Positions 51,232 through 61,860 of a stretch of DNA of 64,000 nucleotides are shown piece after piece. The stretch covers positions 50,482 through 114,481 of the forward strand of contig JAEEWG010000008.1 of assembly GCA_016287245.1 (NCBI GenBank), given 5' to 3'. The DNA is from Clostridia bacterium. GTDB taxonomy: Bacteria; Bacillota; Clostridia; Saccharofermentanales; Saccharofermentanaceae. Both the position numbers and the translations under genes were made by a program. Every line of letters starts with the position of its first letter. Positions within the stretch are counted from its first letter, which is position 1. The notes under the pieces were generated by a model that made no database searches, was not told where the DNA came from, and saw nothing but the letters and a program-made list of their open reading frames with translations.

Positions 51232-53685
51232 CTATCTTAATTCCGCGATCGTGACACCATCTTCACCTTCGCCGAAGGTGCCGAGGCGGAATGTCCTCAC
51301 GCGCTTATCCTTTTTCAGGAACTGGTGGACCGCAGAACGCAGAGCGCCGGTTCCTTTTCCGTGAACGATACGGATATTCTCGATATTGCTGATCACGCAG
51401 TCGTCTAAGTAGCTGTCGAGCGCATGGACCGCTTCATCGACAGTCATGCCGAGAAGCTGGATCTCCGGCATCATGGTCGCCTTCTTATTCAGGCGGATCT
51501 GGTCCGCACGGGAGACGGAAGCACTGCGCTTCGGTTCTTTACGGGAACGGGTCGCGCTCTTCTTCACCTCTTCCTTCTTCGGATAACGAAGAGAATCGGC
51601 CGCGACAGTCAGTTTCAAAGGGCCGGAAGAAAGGATACAGTTGCCGCCCTTGTCAGGTCCCTTGATCACGATTCCCGTCACGTCGAGATTCGGCGAATAG
51701 TATAGTCCGCCCTCTCGGATCTTATCCGGCTTCTCGCCCGGGATCTCTTCCGGCACTTCGTCATCGTCGCGCTCCGCGTCGATATCCGAAAGGCCGGCAC
51801 GAAGATTGTTCCTGATCGCACGAAGCTTTCTTTCCGCCTCGTGGCTGTTCTGAAGCTTCTGGATCTCTTTCATCTCGTCTAAGATGGAATCGGCTTTCTC
51901 GAGAACTTCCTCGAGCATCTCCTGCTTCTCTTCTCTGGCCTGCGCGAGGATCTTCTTTCTTTCCTTTTCGATCTGCTTTTTCCGATTCTCAAGTTCTTCC
52001 GTCTGGCGCTTGACTTCGTCACGTAGATCGGAGATCTCCTGCTGGAGTTTTTCGCTTTCACGGTTATGGCGCTCAGCCGAAGAAAGGAGTTCTTCGACTT
52101 TGAGGCTCTCTTCGGAAAGAATGCTCTGTGCATTCTCGATGATCCTCGGGGAAAGACCCAGTTTTCTCGAGATCACAAACGCGTTACTGACACCCGGAAG
52201 GCCGATCATCAGACGATATGTCGGGGACAGTGTCTCCGTATCGAATTCGCAGCAGGCGTTCTCGACGCCTTCCTGCTCGACCGCATAGGCTTTAAGTTCC
52301 TTATAGTGCGTCGTTGCCACCGTCACGGCACCTTTTCTTCTGCACTCATCCAGGATCGCGATCGCAAGTGCCGCGCCCTCCGTCGGATCTGTTCCGGAAC
52401 CGAGCTCATCGACCAGTACCAGTGTCGTGGGCTTGGTGAGTTTTAATATCTGCACGAGATTTGTCATGTGCGCCGAGAAGGTCGAAAGGCTCTGCTCAAT
52501 GCTCTGCTCGTCTCCGATATCGGCCAGTACTTTCGTAAAAGTCGAGACTTCGGATCCGTCACTGCAGGGGATGAAAAGCCCGGCCATCGCCATCAGGGAG
52601 ATAAGTCCGCACGTCTTCAGGGAAACGGTCTTACCGCCCGTATTCGGGCCGGTAATGACGAGTGTTCTGTAGTCGGTGCCGACAGAAAAATCGATCGGCA
52701 CGACACGGTCCTTTTCGATCAGAGGATGACGTGCTCTCCGAAGGATGATCCGTCCCTGATCATTCAGTTTGGGACGGGATCCGTCCAGTTCCAGTGCAAA
52801 CTGGGCTTTCGCCTGCATAAAGTCGATATGTCCGACCAGTGCGATATCCGCTAGGATCGCATCTTTACTGATGCCGACCTTGCCGCTTAAGATCCCGAGG
52901 ATACGGTTGATCTCTTCCTGTTCGGCCGCTGTCCATTCGCGTATCTTGTTGTTTAATTCTACGACCGCCATCGGCTCGATGAACAGGGTCTGTCCGGACG
53001 AAGAGGTGTCGTGTACGACACCCGGGACCTCACTCTTTTTTTCAGGTTTTACCGGCACGCAGTAGCGCCCGTCACGCATGGTGACGAGCTGATCCTGAAG
53101 GGCCTGCGGGTTCTTCCTGATCAGGCGTTCCAGGATCTCACGGATGCTGCTCTGCGCATCTTTGATCTGCCGGCGGATGTTGTAAAGTTCATTACTCGCC
53201 CGGTCATTCATCTCATTTTCACCGGTGATCGCCATGGAGATCTCTTTCTCCAGCGCCTCCAGCGGGATGAGCTGCTTTAATTCCCGAAGCATCGCATGTT
53301 CACTGATCTCTACCTGCAAAGATTTCGGCTCGACATGGTAGAGCCTCTCCACCGTGCGCAGGAACTGCGCGATGTTCAGAAGATGCTTCATCGTAAGCGT
53401 GGCTCCGGTATCGGAAAAGCGTACGGCATCCCTTACGTCATTGACACCGCCGAGCGGCAGCGCCCCTTCTTTCACCAGAAATTCCAGTGAATCTTCTGTC
53501 TCTTTCTGCCATTCCTCCACAAGGGGAAGGTCAGATGTCGGGACCAGCCCATAGCAAAGCTCACGCCCGTATATCGTACGAGCGTGATTGACCAGACGGT
53601 CTAATATCTTGTCATATTCCAGTATGGAAAGAGAACGGCCGCGGACGAGTTTCCGCTTCGCCTCCTCTTCAAAAGTTGTATACAT
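51232..53685 (-). CDS. mutS2: Endonuclease MutS2
   Basis: MutS2 acts on branched DNA and collided ribosomes in Bacillota. The 817-residue protein has the core and clamp without the mismatch-reading domain of MutS. It carries VITGPNTGGKTVSLKTCGL (Walker A), LVLVDELGSGTDPTEGAALA (Walker B), a long coiled coil (about 510-620) and the C-terminal Smr domain with IRIVHGKGTGALRSAVHQFL. Length is normal. A 58-bp gap separates it from pfkA. Confidence 0.96.
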   Translation of the reverse strand: MYTTFEEEAKRKLVRGRSLSILEYDKILDRLVNHARTIYGRELCYGLVPTSDLPLVEEWQKETEDSLEFLVKEGALPLGGVNDVRDAVRFSDTGATLTMKHLLNIAQFLRTVERLYHVEPKSLQVEISEHAMLRELKQLIPLEALEKEISMAITGENEMNDRASNELYNIRRQIKDAQSSIREILERLIRKNPQALQDQLVTMRDGRYCVPVKPEKKSEVPGVVHDTSSSGQTLFIEPMAVVELNNKIREWTAAEQEEINRILGILSGKVGISKDAILADIALVGHIDFMQAKAQFALELDGSRPKLNDQGRIILRRARHPLIEKDRVVPIDFSVGTDYRTLVITGPNTGGKTVSLKTCGLISLMAMAGLFIPCSDGSEVSTFTKVLADIGDEQSIEQSLSTFSAHMTNLVQILKLTKPTTLVLVDELGSGTDPTEGAALAIAILDECRRKGAVTVATTHYKELKAYAVEQEGVENACCEFDTETLSPTYRLMIGLPGVSNAFVISRKLGLSPRIIENAQSILSEESLKVEELLSSAERHNRESEKLQQEISDLRDEVKRQTEELENRKKQIEKERKKILAQAREEKQEMLEEVLEKADSILDEMKEIQKLQNSHEAERKLRAIRNNLRAGLSDIDAERDDDEVPEEIPGEKPDKIREGGLYYSPNLDVTGIVIKGPDKGGNCILSSGPLKLTVAADSLRYPKKEEVKKSATRSRKEPKRSASVSRADQIRLNKKATMMPEIQLLGMTVDEAVHALDSYLDDCVISNIENIRIVHGKGTGALRSAVHQFLKKDKRVRTFRLGTFGEGEDGVTIAELR

Positions 53686-53743
53686 AGACTCCTCTTTTTT
53701 CCTCGAAGAAGTCCTATTCGTCCTTATAGAAGATGCTCCTTAA

Positions 53744-54793
53744 TCAGGTAAGAAGCTTCGATCTTTCTACTTCGTCCAGAGAAATGGTCTTCTTCATGGA
53801 CAGACCTTCTTCGATATCTACATCTGTGATCTCACCATTTCTGTAAACCACGAGACGGTTCAATCTCTTATCTTTAATACATTCGATCGCTCGGACGCCC
53901 ATAAGGCTTGCCATCGTACGGTCACGAAGCGTCGGACTTCCGCCTCTTTGCAGGTGACCGAGGATCGTCGGACGGGATTCGATCTCAGTCGCATCCTGGA
54001 TCTTCTTGGCGATCTCTGTGGCATCGCCGGCACCTTCCGCTACGATAACGATGTAGTGTCTCTTGCCTTTATTTCTGCAGTCGAGGATCGCCTTAATGAC
54101 TTCCTTCATATCCCACGGAACTTCCGGAAGAAGGATGATCTCCGCACCGGTCGCAATACCTACATTCAGTGCGATATAACCTGCGTGACGGCCCATAACT
54201 TCGATAACGCTGCAGCGCTCATGGGAGGATGCCGTATCACGGAGCTTATCGATGGCTTCCATCGCGGTATTCATCGCGGTGTCATAACCGATCGTGTACT
54301 CTGTGCAGGCGACGTCGTTATCGATCGTGCCCGGAATGCCGATGACCGGAATGCCGATCCTGGCGAGGTCTCTGGCACCCTTAAAGGAACCGTCACCGCC
54401 GACAACGACCAGACAGTCGATGCCGAACACTTTACACATCTTCGCACCCTGAAGAACACCGGCCGGTGTCTCAAAGCTCTTCGATCTTGCTGTCATCAGG
54501 AAAGTACCGCCGCGCTGGAGCGTCTCGGAAACATCTCTGTGGCCGAGTTCCTTGACTTCGCCCTTCCAAAGTCCGTGATAACCGCGGGTCACGCCCATCA
54601 TCTTAAAACCGGCCTTCGTACCTGCACGGACGACCGCACGGATCGTCGCATTCATACCCGGCGCATCGCCACCGGAAGTCAGGATACCGACGCCACGAAC
54701 TTCAGGTTCCTGGCTCAGATCGATCTTTGCATAGTTCTTGGCGACCATTTCCTTGAGATTTGGCAAATTCCCGTTCGTATATTCTTCAAACAT
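53744..54793 (-). CDS. pfkA: ATP-dependent 6-phosphofructokinase
   Basis: PfkA phosphorylates fructose 6-phosphate in glycolysis. The 349-residue protein has GILTSGGDAPGMNATIRAVV, VVVGGDGSFKGARDL (GGDGS, the ATP-type signature), GIPGTIDNDVACTEYTIGYD with the catalytic Asp in TIDND, VIEVMGRHAGYIAL and ILGHLQRGGSPTLRDR. About 32 residues precede the usual start of the family. The ATG follows GGGGAG, so the extension seems real. Confidence 0.95.
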   Translation of the reverse strand: MFEEYTNGNLPNLKEMVAKNYAKIDLSQEPEVRGVGILTSGGDAPGMNATIRAVVRAGTKAGFKMMGVTRGYHGLWKGEVKELGHRDVSETLQRGGTFLMTARSKSFETPAGVLQGAKMCKVFGIDCLVVVGGDGSFKGARDLARIGIPVIGIPGTIDNDVACTEYTIGYDTAMNTAMEAIDKLRDTASSHERCSVIEVMGRHAGYIALNVGIATGAEIILLPEVPWDMKEVIKAILDCRNKGKRHYIVIVAEGAGDATEIAKKIQDATEIESRPTILGHLQRGGSPTLRDRTMASLMGVRAIECIKDKRLNRLVVYRNGEITDVDIEEGLSMKKTISLDEVERSKLLT

Positions 54794-54857
54794 ATTCTTT
54801 CTCCCCAGCGATGTGCTATGGCATTCCGCCGTTTTCTTTCACGAATTTATACTCTGT

Positions 54858-54866
54858 ATTATACCA
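54858..54866 (-). promoter_or_regulatory. Extended -10 promoter of pfkA
   Basis: The minus strand has TGGTATAAT (54866-54858) in the 79-bp gap after dnaE, 65 bp before the pfkA ATG. It is a perfect extended -10 without a good -35. Confidence 0.5.
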
Positions 54867-54872
54867 AAGCAA

Positions 54873-57800
54873 TCAGAACAGGGAAACATTTTCGACACCG
54901 AATTCCGAAACGAGGATCTTGCAGACTTCCCGGCTCCATTCGATGTTATATTCAGCAGGTAGCTTCATATTTCTCTTTTCCTTGGGAAGCGCCACATATA
55001 CCGGAACACTGCCGTGGAAATACGCACATGTTGAAAGAAGGCGCTTGAATCCCGCATCTTCCGAAGTACCGAAATAGCGGATCGCCAGCCTCGGCATATT
55101 CTTTCCGGAAAATTCCTGTGACGGTTCTTTTTCGGAAGGAAGCGCCTCTGTTTCGGGAAGCGGAGCTTCTTCTGTCGGAAGCACCGGAGCGTCGGACGGC
55201 GCCTGGGACCTACTCTTCCTGAAGTTTCCGTTTCCGTAGTTTCCGGATCTGGCCGGCGGAAGCTCGCAGAGCGGCTCGTCGTCTTTACTTAATGCCACAC
55301 AGTCTTCAAGGATCAGCTTGACTTCATCGTCGTCCACCTGGACACGGCCGCGGATCATCAGGGCCTTGGCCGAATTGATCACGGCGCCGTACTTCGAATA
55401 GCTTTCCGGGAATACGATCACTTCATAATCGGAGAACATGTCCTCGATACGAAGGAAGCACATGAACTTCCCGGTCTTCGTCGTCTTCTGGCTCTTCGAC
55501 ACGATCAGTCCCGCCATCGTGACCTGTTCCTTATCGGAAAGGACCCGTCCCGTGCCGATATCGTCGTTTAACGTCTTCAGGAACGATGTACTGTCCGTGT
55601 TGGCCGCGGCCATTGCTTTTTTATAGTTATCGAGCGGATGTCCGGAAACATAAAGGCCCAGCATCTCTTTTTCTTTGGCAAGGCGCTCTTCGAACGGATA
55701 CTCCGTTACGTTCGGAAGCACAGGCTCATCGGCCTGCGCCGCAGTCTCATCGCCCAAAAGGCTGAAGATCGAGATCTGGCCTTCCATCGCCTGACGCTTA
55801 CCGGAAGCAAGACGGTTCAAGTACGGTTCCATCGCACCAAGCATCTGCGATCTCGGGATTCCGAACTCATCCATGGACGAACACAGGATCAGACTCTCGA
55901 TCATCTTCTTATTGATCTCGAGCGCCTCACTTCTTCGGAGGAAATCTCCGTAGGAGGTAAACGGCCCGTTGACTTCTCTATCGACGACCAGTTTTCTCGC
56001 GGCATTCTCGCCGACATTTTTAATGGCTGTAAGACCGATACGGATACCTCTCTCCCCTTCGGTCGAAAAACGAACAGAGCTCTTATTTACCGACGGCGGG
56101 AGGATCGAGATCCCCATCTTCTTGGCACAGGAAGTGTACCAGGCCGACTGGGACTGATTTCCAAGGAAGGAGTTGAGCATCGCAGCCATGAATTCGGTCG
56201 GATAGTGATATTTCAAATATGCGGTATAGTAACCCACAACAGCATAGGCCGCCGCATGGGATTTGTTAAAGGCGTAGCCGGCAAACTGCGTCACGTCGTC
56301 GAAGATCTTCCGGGCCACCGGCTCCGATACACCATTGGCGATCGCACCTGCAACGTCTCTTCCCTTCTCGTCTTTACCGCCGTAGATAAAGGTCTGGCGG
56401 TACTTCTCCATAAGGGATGCCTTCTTCTTCGCCATAGCTCTTCGGATGTTATCCGACTGACCCATGGAAAAGCCGGCGAGATCACGCACGATCTGCATGA
56501 CCTGTTCCTGATAGATCATACAGCCGTAGGTCATGTTCAGGATCGGCTCGAGAAGCGGATGGTCGTACTTGATGGATGACGGATCATGACGTGCGGCAAC
56601 ATACTTCGGGATCTGGTCCATAGGACCCGGACGGTAAAGGGAAATACCTGCGATAACGTCCTCAAGCGAGCTCGGTTTTAAGTCCATCATGAACGAAGTC
56701 ATGCCCGAACTTTCAAGCTGGAACACGCCTTCCGTGTCGCCACGGCTGATCATCTCGAAGACCTGCGGTTCATCCATCGGGATGCGGTCATAGTCGATCT
56801 CTATTCCCTGATTTTCGAACACCATCTGCGCGGTATCACGCATGACTGTCAATGTACGAAGACCGAGGAAGTCGAATTTTAAAAGACCGATCTCCTCAGA
56901 ATTGGCTTTGGCAAACTGCACGACCACGGAGTCCTCATTTTTGGAAAGAGGAGCGATGTCCGTCAGCGGCTTGGCTGAGATGATGACACCAGCAGCATGG
57001 GTCGATGCATGACGGGGCATACCTTCAAATTTCATGGCCATGTCGAGGACCTGCTTCACAGTATCGGAATTTTCATATTCATTCTTCAGATCCGGAGAAG
57101 CCTTGATCGCATCAGCGATCGTGATCCCGAGGTTATTCGGCACCATTTTGCAGATCCGGTCACTCTCGGCATATGGCACATCGAGCGCTCTGGCGACATC
57201 CTTGATGCAGGCCTTGGCGGCCAGCGTTCCGAATGTGATCACCTGCGCGACGCGGTCTTCGCCGTACTTTCTCGTGACATAGTCGATAACTTCCTGCCTT
57301 CTTTCGTAGCAGAAATCGACGTCAAAGTCAGGCATGCTGACTCGCTCATTATTCAGGAAACGTTCGAAGATGAGACCGTACTTGATCGGATCGATATTCG
57401 TGATGGAAAGTGCATATGCAACGAGCGATCCTGCACCGGAACCACGGCCCGGACCTACCATGATGTGATTCTCCTTCGCGTAGTGGATGAAATCCCATAC
57501 GATCAGGTAATAATCCGTGTAACCCATCGATGTGATGACCGACATCTCATACTCGGCACGCTTTTCGTATTCTTTTCTTTCGTCGGGATCGGTGCACCAG
57601 GTCAGCCGCTTGTTCAAGCCCTCGTTGCAAAGATGCCGCAGATATTCTTCAGCATCGGCATATTCGAGCGGCACATCAAATGCCGGCAGGTGGATCTGGT
57701 CAAAGGTATAGCCCGCATGGCACTGGCTTGCGATCTTCGTCGTATTCTCGATCGCCGACGGAACCGATGCAAAATAGCTGCGCATCTCCTCTTCGGATTT

Positions 57801-58547
57801 GATATAGAAGTCATCGGTCGGCATCTTCATGCGGTCCGGATCGCTCATTCTCTTTCCGGTCTGCATGCAAAGAAGCACTTCATGTGCCTTGCTGTCTTCT
57901 CTGTACATATAATGGCAGTCGTTGGTCGCCACGAGCGGGATCCCCGTCTCATTACTGAGCATGATCAGATGCTGGTTGACCTTGGTCTGTTCCACCAGCT
58001 GATTGCTCTGGATCTCAAGATAGTAATTGCCTCGGCCGAACACGCGGTCATACCAGAGGGCCGCCTGCTTCGCCTTTTCCGGCTCGTCATTTAGAATATG
58101 GGTCGCGACTTCGCCCGACACACAGGCTGAAAGCGCGATCAGCCCATCCGAGTACTTTTCGAGGATCTCATGGTCGATCCTGGGCTTATAGTAGAAACCC
58201 TCGGTGAAACCTGCCGAAACCAGACGGTTTAAGTTTTTAAGTCCCTCATCGTTCTTGGCCAGGAGCACGAGGTGGTAGTAGTTTCGATCTTCGATCTCTT
58301 TGAGGAAACGGCCTCGGGGAGCGACATATACTTCACATCCGATGATCGGGTGGATGCCTTCTTCCGTCATGGCCTTAAAGAATTCCACGCATCCGTACAT
58401 GACGCCGTGATCTGTGATGGCACAGGAAGTCATGCCCAGTTCCTTAAGACGGGCAGCCAGCTGCTTGATGCGGATCGCACCATCCAGAAGACTGTATTCG
58501 GTATGTAGATGCAGGTGCACAAAACCCTGCGAGATCTCTTCTGCCAT
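54873..58547 (-). CDS. dnaE: DNA polymerase III alpha subunit DnaE
   Basis: The replicative polymerase subunit, 1224 residues from the ATG at 58547 (after GAGGAAAACC); an upstream start adds 12 residues. The N-terminal PHP domain has FVHLHLHTEYSLLDG and ITDHGVMYGCVEF. The palm has GPGRGSGAGSLVAYAL and MPDFDVDFCYERRQEV with the catalytic acids. The fingers carry GVFQLESSGMTSF and AFNKSHAAAYAVV, and the C-terminal OB fold has VTMAGLIVSKSQKTTKTGK. A Pro/Glu/Ser-rich linker (about 1105-1145) precedes the last 75 residues. PolC is not in the window. Confidence 0.96.
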   Translation of the reverse strand: MAEEISQGFVHLHLHTEYSLLDGAIRIKQLAARLKELGMTSCAITDHGVMYGCVEFFKAMTEEGIHPIIGCEVYVAPRGRFLKEIEDRNYYHLVLLAKNDEGLKNLNRLVSAGFTEGFYYKPRIDHEILEKYSDGLIALSACVSGEVATHILNDEPEKAKQAALWYDRVFGRGNYYLEIQSNQLVEQTKVNQHLIMLSNETGIPLVATNDCHYMYREDSKAHEVLLCMQTGKRMSDPDRMKMPTDDFYIKSEEEMRSYFASVPSAIENTTKIASQCHAGYTFDQIHLPAFDVPLEYADAEEYLRHLCNEGLNKRLTWCTDPDERKEYEKRAEYEMSVITSMGYTDYYLIVWDFIHYAKENHIMVGPGRGSGAGSLVAYALSITNIDPIKYGLIFERFLNNERVSMPDFDVDFCYERRQEVIDYVTRKYGEDRVAQVITFGTLAAKACIKDVARALDVPYAESDRICKMVPNNLGITIADAIKASPDLKNEYENSDTVKQVLDMAMKFEGMPRHASTHAAGVIISAKPLTDIAPLSKNEDSVVVQFAKANSEEIGLLKFDFLGLRTLTVMRDTAQMVFENQGIEIDYDRIPMDEPQVFEMISRGDTEGVFQLESSGMTSFMMDLKPSSLEDVIAGISLYRPGPMDQIPKYVAARHDPSSIKYDHPLLEPILNMTYGCMIYQEQVMQIVRDLAGFSMGQSDNIRRAMAKKKASLMEKYRQTFIYGGKDEKGRDVAGAIANGVSEPVARKIFDDVTQFAGYAFNKSHAAAYAVVGYYTAYLKYHYPTEFMAAMLNSFLGNQSQSAWYTSCAKKMGISILPPSVNKSSVRFSTEGERGIRIGLTAIKNVGENAARKLVVDREVNGPFTSYGDFLRRSEALEINKKMIESLILCSSMDEFGIPRSQMLGAMEPYLNRLASGKRQAMEGQISIFSLLGDETAAQADEPVLPNVTEYPFEERLAKEKEMLGLYVSGHPLDNYKKAMAAANTDSTSFLKTLNDDIGTGRVLSDKEQVTMAGLIVSKSQKTTKTGKFMCFLRIEDMFSDYEVIVFPESYSKYGAVINSAKALMIRGRVQVDDDEVKLILEDCVALSKDDEPLCELPPARSGNYGNGNFRKSRSQAPSDAPVLPTEEAPLPETEALPSEKEPSQEFSGKNMPRLAIRYFGTSEDAGFKRLLSTCAYFHGSVPVYVALPKEKRNMKLPAEYNIEWSREVCKILVSEFGVENVSLF

Positions 58548-58593
58548 CTGGTTTTCCTCTACATTTCCGCCGGCCTTTTCCATATTGAAAAGA

Positions 58594-60615
58594 TCAGCCG
58601 TCGGTAAGTTTTCCTTTTACGATCACGAGCAGATCGCGAAGTCGCGCGGCCTCCTCGAACTCGAGATCCTTGGCCGCCGCTTTCATCTCCTTTTCGAGAC
58701 GGGAAGCAAGCTTCTCCAGATCTTTTCTCGACATATGGGTCTTCTTCTCGTTGACAAGATCCGAAAGATCCTTCATGTCGATCTGGTCTTCCCGGCTGAC
58801 GTCCTCCATGGTCGCCAGCACATCGCGGACTTCTTTTCTGACACTTCTCGGAGTGATGTGATTATCCTTATTATACTGGATCTGGATCCCGCGTCGACGG
58901 TTAGTTTCAGAAACCGCTTCGAACATGGAATCCGTGACATCATCCGCATAGAAAATGACCCGTCCGTTGACGTTACGCGCGGCACGTCCGATCATCTGGA
59001 TGAGAGACCTCGTCGAGCGCAGGAAACCTTCCTTATCCGCATCGAGGATCATAAGAAGTGATACCTCCGGAATATCCAGGCCCTCACGCAGGAGGTTGAT
59101 GCCGACGAGCACGTCAAACTCACCCTGTCGGAGCTGTCTTAGGATCTTCATGCGATCCACGGTATCGATATCCGAGTGCAGATATTTGACCCTTATATCT
59201 TCCTGCTTGAGATAACCCGTAAGATCTTCGGACATCTTCTTCGTCAGGGTCAATATCAGGGCTCTTTCGCCCTTGCTGACCGTCTCTCTGATCTCCGTTA
59301 GGATATCTTCCATCTGACCTTCTACAGGACGGATCGAGATCTCCGGATCGAGAAGTCCCGTCGGACGTATGATCTGCTCGACTGTCTTCTCGCTGTGCTC
59401 CGCTTCGTATTTCGCCGGAGTCGCCGACACGAAGATCGTCTGTCCCATCTTCTTTTCAAATTCCTCAAACTTCAACGGACGGTTGTCGAAGGCCGACGGC
59501 AGGCGGAAACCATAGTCCACGAGCGTCGTTTTCCTTGATCTGTCGCCGTTATACATCGCCCCGATCTGCGGGACCGTGACATGCGACTCATCGATCATGA
59601 GAAGATAATCTTCCGGCATGAAGTCCATCAGCGTATAGGGCGGTTCGCCCGGCTTTCTTCTCGTTAGATGGCGCGAGTAGTTCTCGATGCCCTTCACAAA
59701 GCCGGTCTCGGAGAGCATCTCCAGATCGTATCTCGTCCTCTGCTCGAGGCGGTAAGCCTCGATGAGCTTGCCCTGCTCACGGAGTTCCTTAAGACGTTCG
59801 TCCAGTTCCTCCTCGATCGTCACGATGGCATGCTCGAGTTTTTCTTTCGTCGTCGCATAGTGGGACGCCGGGAAGATCACGGCATAGTTTCTGTTCCACA
59901 TGACCTTGCCGGTAAGATAATGGACCTCGGAGATCTTCTCGATCTCATCGCCGAAGAAAGTCACCCTCGTCAGAAGTTCTTCCGAAGACGGCGGGAAAAT
60001 ATCCAGAGTATCTCCTTTTACGCGAAAAGCACCGCGCGTGATCTCATAGTCGTTTCTCACGTACTGAAGGTCGATAAGCTTACGGATGACGGCATCCCGG
60101 GAGACACACATACCGGCCCGGAGGTTCACCATCAGGTCCTTATAGTCTGAGGGGTCGCCGAGACCATAGATGCAGGAGACGGAGGCGACCACGATGACAT
60201 CTCTTCTCTCGAGAAGCGAACTCGTCGCACTGTGACGCATGCGGTCGATCTCGTCGTTGATATCGCAGTCTTTCTCGATAAACGTATCCGTCGAAGCGAT
60301 ATAGGCTTCCGGCTGGTAGTAATCATAGTAGGAAACGAAGAATTCCACGGCATTTTCCGGGAAGAAGGCTTTAAACTCCGCAGCGAGCTGTGCCGCCAGC
60401 GTCTTATTCGGTGCGATGACCAGTGTCGGACGCTGGGTCCTCTCGATAATGTTCGCCATGGTAAATGTCTTACCGGAACCGGTGACACCCAGAAGCGTCT
60501 GGCACTTCGCGCCATGCGCAAGCCCGTCGATCAGGCCCTCGATCGCCTGGGGCTGATCTCCTGTCGGAGCAAATGGGGAGTGGATCACAAATCGGTTCTG
60601 CTGCTTATTTTCCAT
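58594..60615 (-). CDS. uvrB: UvrABC system protein B
   Basis: UvrB verifies DNA damage in nucleotide excision repair. With the start at MENKQQNRF it has 673 residues; nine more would be added from an upstream ATG, and neither has a clear ribosome site. It shows [33 protein letters not shown] (Walker A), [14 protein letters not shown] (the beta-hairpin YDYYQPEAY), [20 protein letters not shown] (DESH) and [15 protein letters not shown]. The C-terminal UVR motif has [12 protein letters not shown]. UvrA is not in the window. Confidence 0.96.
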   Translation of the reverse strand: MENKQQNRFVIHSPFAPTGDQPQAIEGLIDGLAHGAKCQTLLGVTGSGKTFTMANIIERTQRPTLVIAPNKTLAAQLAAEFKAFFPENAVEFFVSYYDYYQPEAYIASTDTFIEKDCDINDEIDRMRHSATSSLLERRDVIVVASVSCIYGLGDPSDYKDLMVNLRAGMCVSRDAVIRKLIDLQYVRNDYEITRGAFRVKGDTLDIFPPSSEELLTRVTFFGDEIEKISEVHYLTGKVMWNRNYAVIFPASHYATTKEKLEHAIVTIEEELDERLKELREQGKLIEAYRLEQRTRYDLEMLSETGFVKGIENYSRHLTRRKPGEPPYTLMDFMPEDYLLMIDESHVTVPQIGAMYNGDRSRKTTLVDYGFRLPSAFDNRPLKFEEFEKKMGQTIFVSATPAKYEAEHSEKTVEQIIRPTGLLDPEISIRPVEGQMEDILTEIRETVSKGERALILTLTKKMSEDLTGYLKQEDIRVKYLHSDIDTVDRMKILRQLRQGEFDVLVGINLLREGLDIPEVSLLMILDADKEGFLRSTRSLIQMIGRAARNVNGRVIFYADDVTDSMFEAVSETNRRRGIQIQYNKDNHITPRSVRKEVRDVLATMEDVSREDQIDMKDLSDLVNEKKTHMSRKDLEKLASRLEKEMKAAAKDLEFEEAARLRDLLVIVKGKLTDG

Positions 60616-60687
60616 GGTAAATCCGTACATGCTTTCGAACATATTTTCGTTTAGTTCAGTATAACACCGGAGACATCTTTTGTCTAT

Positions 60688-60739
60688 AACAAGTCAGGTG
60701 CTGCATACCGGTTAAAACGCGACACGCAACACCTGACAA
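60688..60739 (-). terminator. Possible terminator downstream of the HTH gene
   Basis: The minus strand forms a 12-bp stem, GTCAGGTGTTGC with GCAGCACCTGAC (one wobble pair), around a 27-base loop. Only a weak T-rich stretch follows (TTGTTATAG), so termination is uncertain. Confidence 0.35.
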
Positions 60740-60786
60740 AATATTCTTTCAATAACTCAATAAACGATTCAGGAGTTATTCCTGCA

Positions 60787-61017
60787 TTATCCAACTTGGT
60801 CCACCACCAGGATCCTTTCGATCGGTACCTGGAATGTTACGGAAAGTACGACCAGGTTGTCGATGGTGGGCATCGAAACACCGCGCTGCCACTTGTAGAT
60901 GGCCTGAGGCGTTGCAAATCCAAAAATATCCTGAAGATCCCGTACGGACAGTCCCGCATCCTCGCGAAGCCGAACGATATTACATCCGGTCTCTTCCATG
61001 TTGATGATTGGTAGCAT
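60787..61017 (-). CDS. Small Cro/CI-type helix-turn-helix protein
   Basis: A 76-residue protein that is almost entirely one HTH_3 domain: IVRLREDAGLSVRDLQDIFG, then ATPQAIYKWQRGVSMPTIDN (recognition helix) and LVVLSVTFQVPIERILV. The ATG at 61017 follows GGGGGAATG. It has no ligand domain. It lies between two hairpins, so it may be transcribed alone. Target unknown. Confidence 0.8.
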   Translation of the reverse strand: MLPIINMEETGCNIVRLREDAGLSVRDLQDIFGFATPQAIYKWQRGVSMPTIDNLVVLSVTFQVPIERILVVDQVG

Positions 61018-61062
61018 AGGTCATTCCCCCATTCCTTTGTAAAAAATAATTAGATTAAAAGA

Positions 61063-61100
61063 TAAAAAAACCGCTTTTCCACAAGATCTGGAAAAGCGGT
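61063..61100 (-). terminator. Terminator of the 46-residue peptide gene
   Basis: ACCGCTTTTCC pairs perfectly with GGAAAAGCGGT (11 bp), with TTTTTTTATC on the minus-strand 3' side. It lies 33 bp past the small gene. Confidence 0.9.
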
Positions 61101-61133
61101 CGTGTTCCTAAACGACTTTTTCGTGAAACCCTA

Positions 61134-61274
61134 TCATACTGAACGTTTCACAAATGCTTTTCCATATTTGTCCGCAAGATGACGATGCTTAAAGTCACAG
61201 GCACAAACACCCACGACGGACCATGCGGCTTTTGATGTAATCGTATAAGTGTTGATCGTAATAATGTTTTTCAT
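61134..61274 (-). CDS. Small protein of 46 residues, function unknown
   Basis: The ATG at 61274 follows AAAGGAG at a somewhat long distance. The peptide begins MKNIITINTYTITSK and ends KYGKAFVKRSV, with a VVGVCACDFKHRH centre carrying two Cys and two His, which could bind a metal. No signal peptide is evident. It has its own promoter (61330-61358) and a strong terminator, so it looks like a deliberately expressed small gene. I do not recognise the family. Confidence 0.5.
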   Translation of the reverse strand: MKNIITINTYTITSKAAWSVVGVCACDFKHRHLADKYGKAFVKRSV

Positions 61275-61329
61275 CCGTGAAACGCTCCTTTCTTTAAATT
61301 TATGTGTTCGAATGTTCTTCGATACTAGT

Positions 61330-61358
61330 AATGTACCACTATGATTTTTATTTGTCAG
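61330..61358 (-). promoter_or_regulatory. Promoter of the 46-residue peptide gene
   Basis: The minus strand shows -35 CTGACA (61358-61353), 17 bp and -10 TACATT (61335-61330) with a TGG extension, about 55 bp before the ATG. Confidence 0.5.
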
Positions 61359-61404
61359 TATACCTGCGGTATAATTTCTCAACAAATTTTCCTAACTTAC
61401 AGTA

Positions 61405-61860
61405 TCAATCGTTATAGTACATGTACATGTAACAGTCAGCCATGTTCTCAACGCACACGAAACACACCAGTGTTCCGGACTTTACGGGACCTACGATGAC
61501 CCAGGAGATCGATGTCGGATCCGGAATCAGTTTCGTCCCGGAAAACAGTGCATACTTCTCAGCGCTGTAATCTGCCAGCGAGATCTCATGGTAATCGTCG
61601 CCCAGCATCGCCTGCATATCGGTAATGACCACATTCATGTTATCCGCCGAATCGATCCGGACTTTCGCCTCAAATCCTGTCCGATGGAAAAGAGATCCGT
61701 AGGCGACATACTTCTCGATCTTGCAGTAGGATGGGATCGAATAACCCGTCTTTTGCTTGATCACGCGCTCTTTTTGATCCAGAACGAAGAATACGATCAG
61801 GACCGACACAAGGACCAGAAGGACCGAAATCATAATGATGTTTTTCTTTCCGCTTCTCAT
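61405..61860 (-). CDS. Membrane-anchored protein of unknown function
   Basis: A 151-residue protein with a short basic N-terminus, one hydrophobic helix (IIMISVLLVLVSVLIVFFVL) and a small extracytoplasmic domain of about 115 residues with RTGFEAKVRIDSADNMNVVI and a C-terminus rich in Cys, Met and Tyr. It has no lipobox. Its ATG overlaps the tatD stop by one base, so it probably shares that transcript. No family was recognised. Confidence 0.6.
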   Translation of the reverse strand: MRSGKKNIIMISVLLVLVSVLIVFFVLDQKERVIKQKTGYSIPSYCKIEKYVAYGSLFHRTGFEAKVRIDSADNMNVVITDMQAMLGDDYHEISLADYSAEKYALFSGTKLIPDPTSISWVIVGPVKSGTLVCFVCVENMADCYMYMYYND

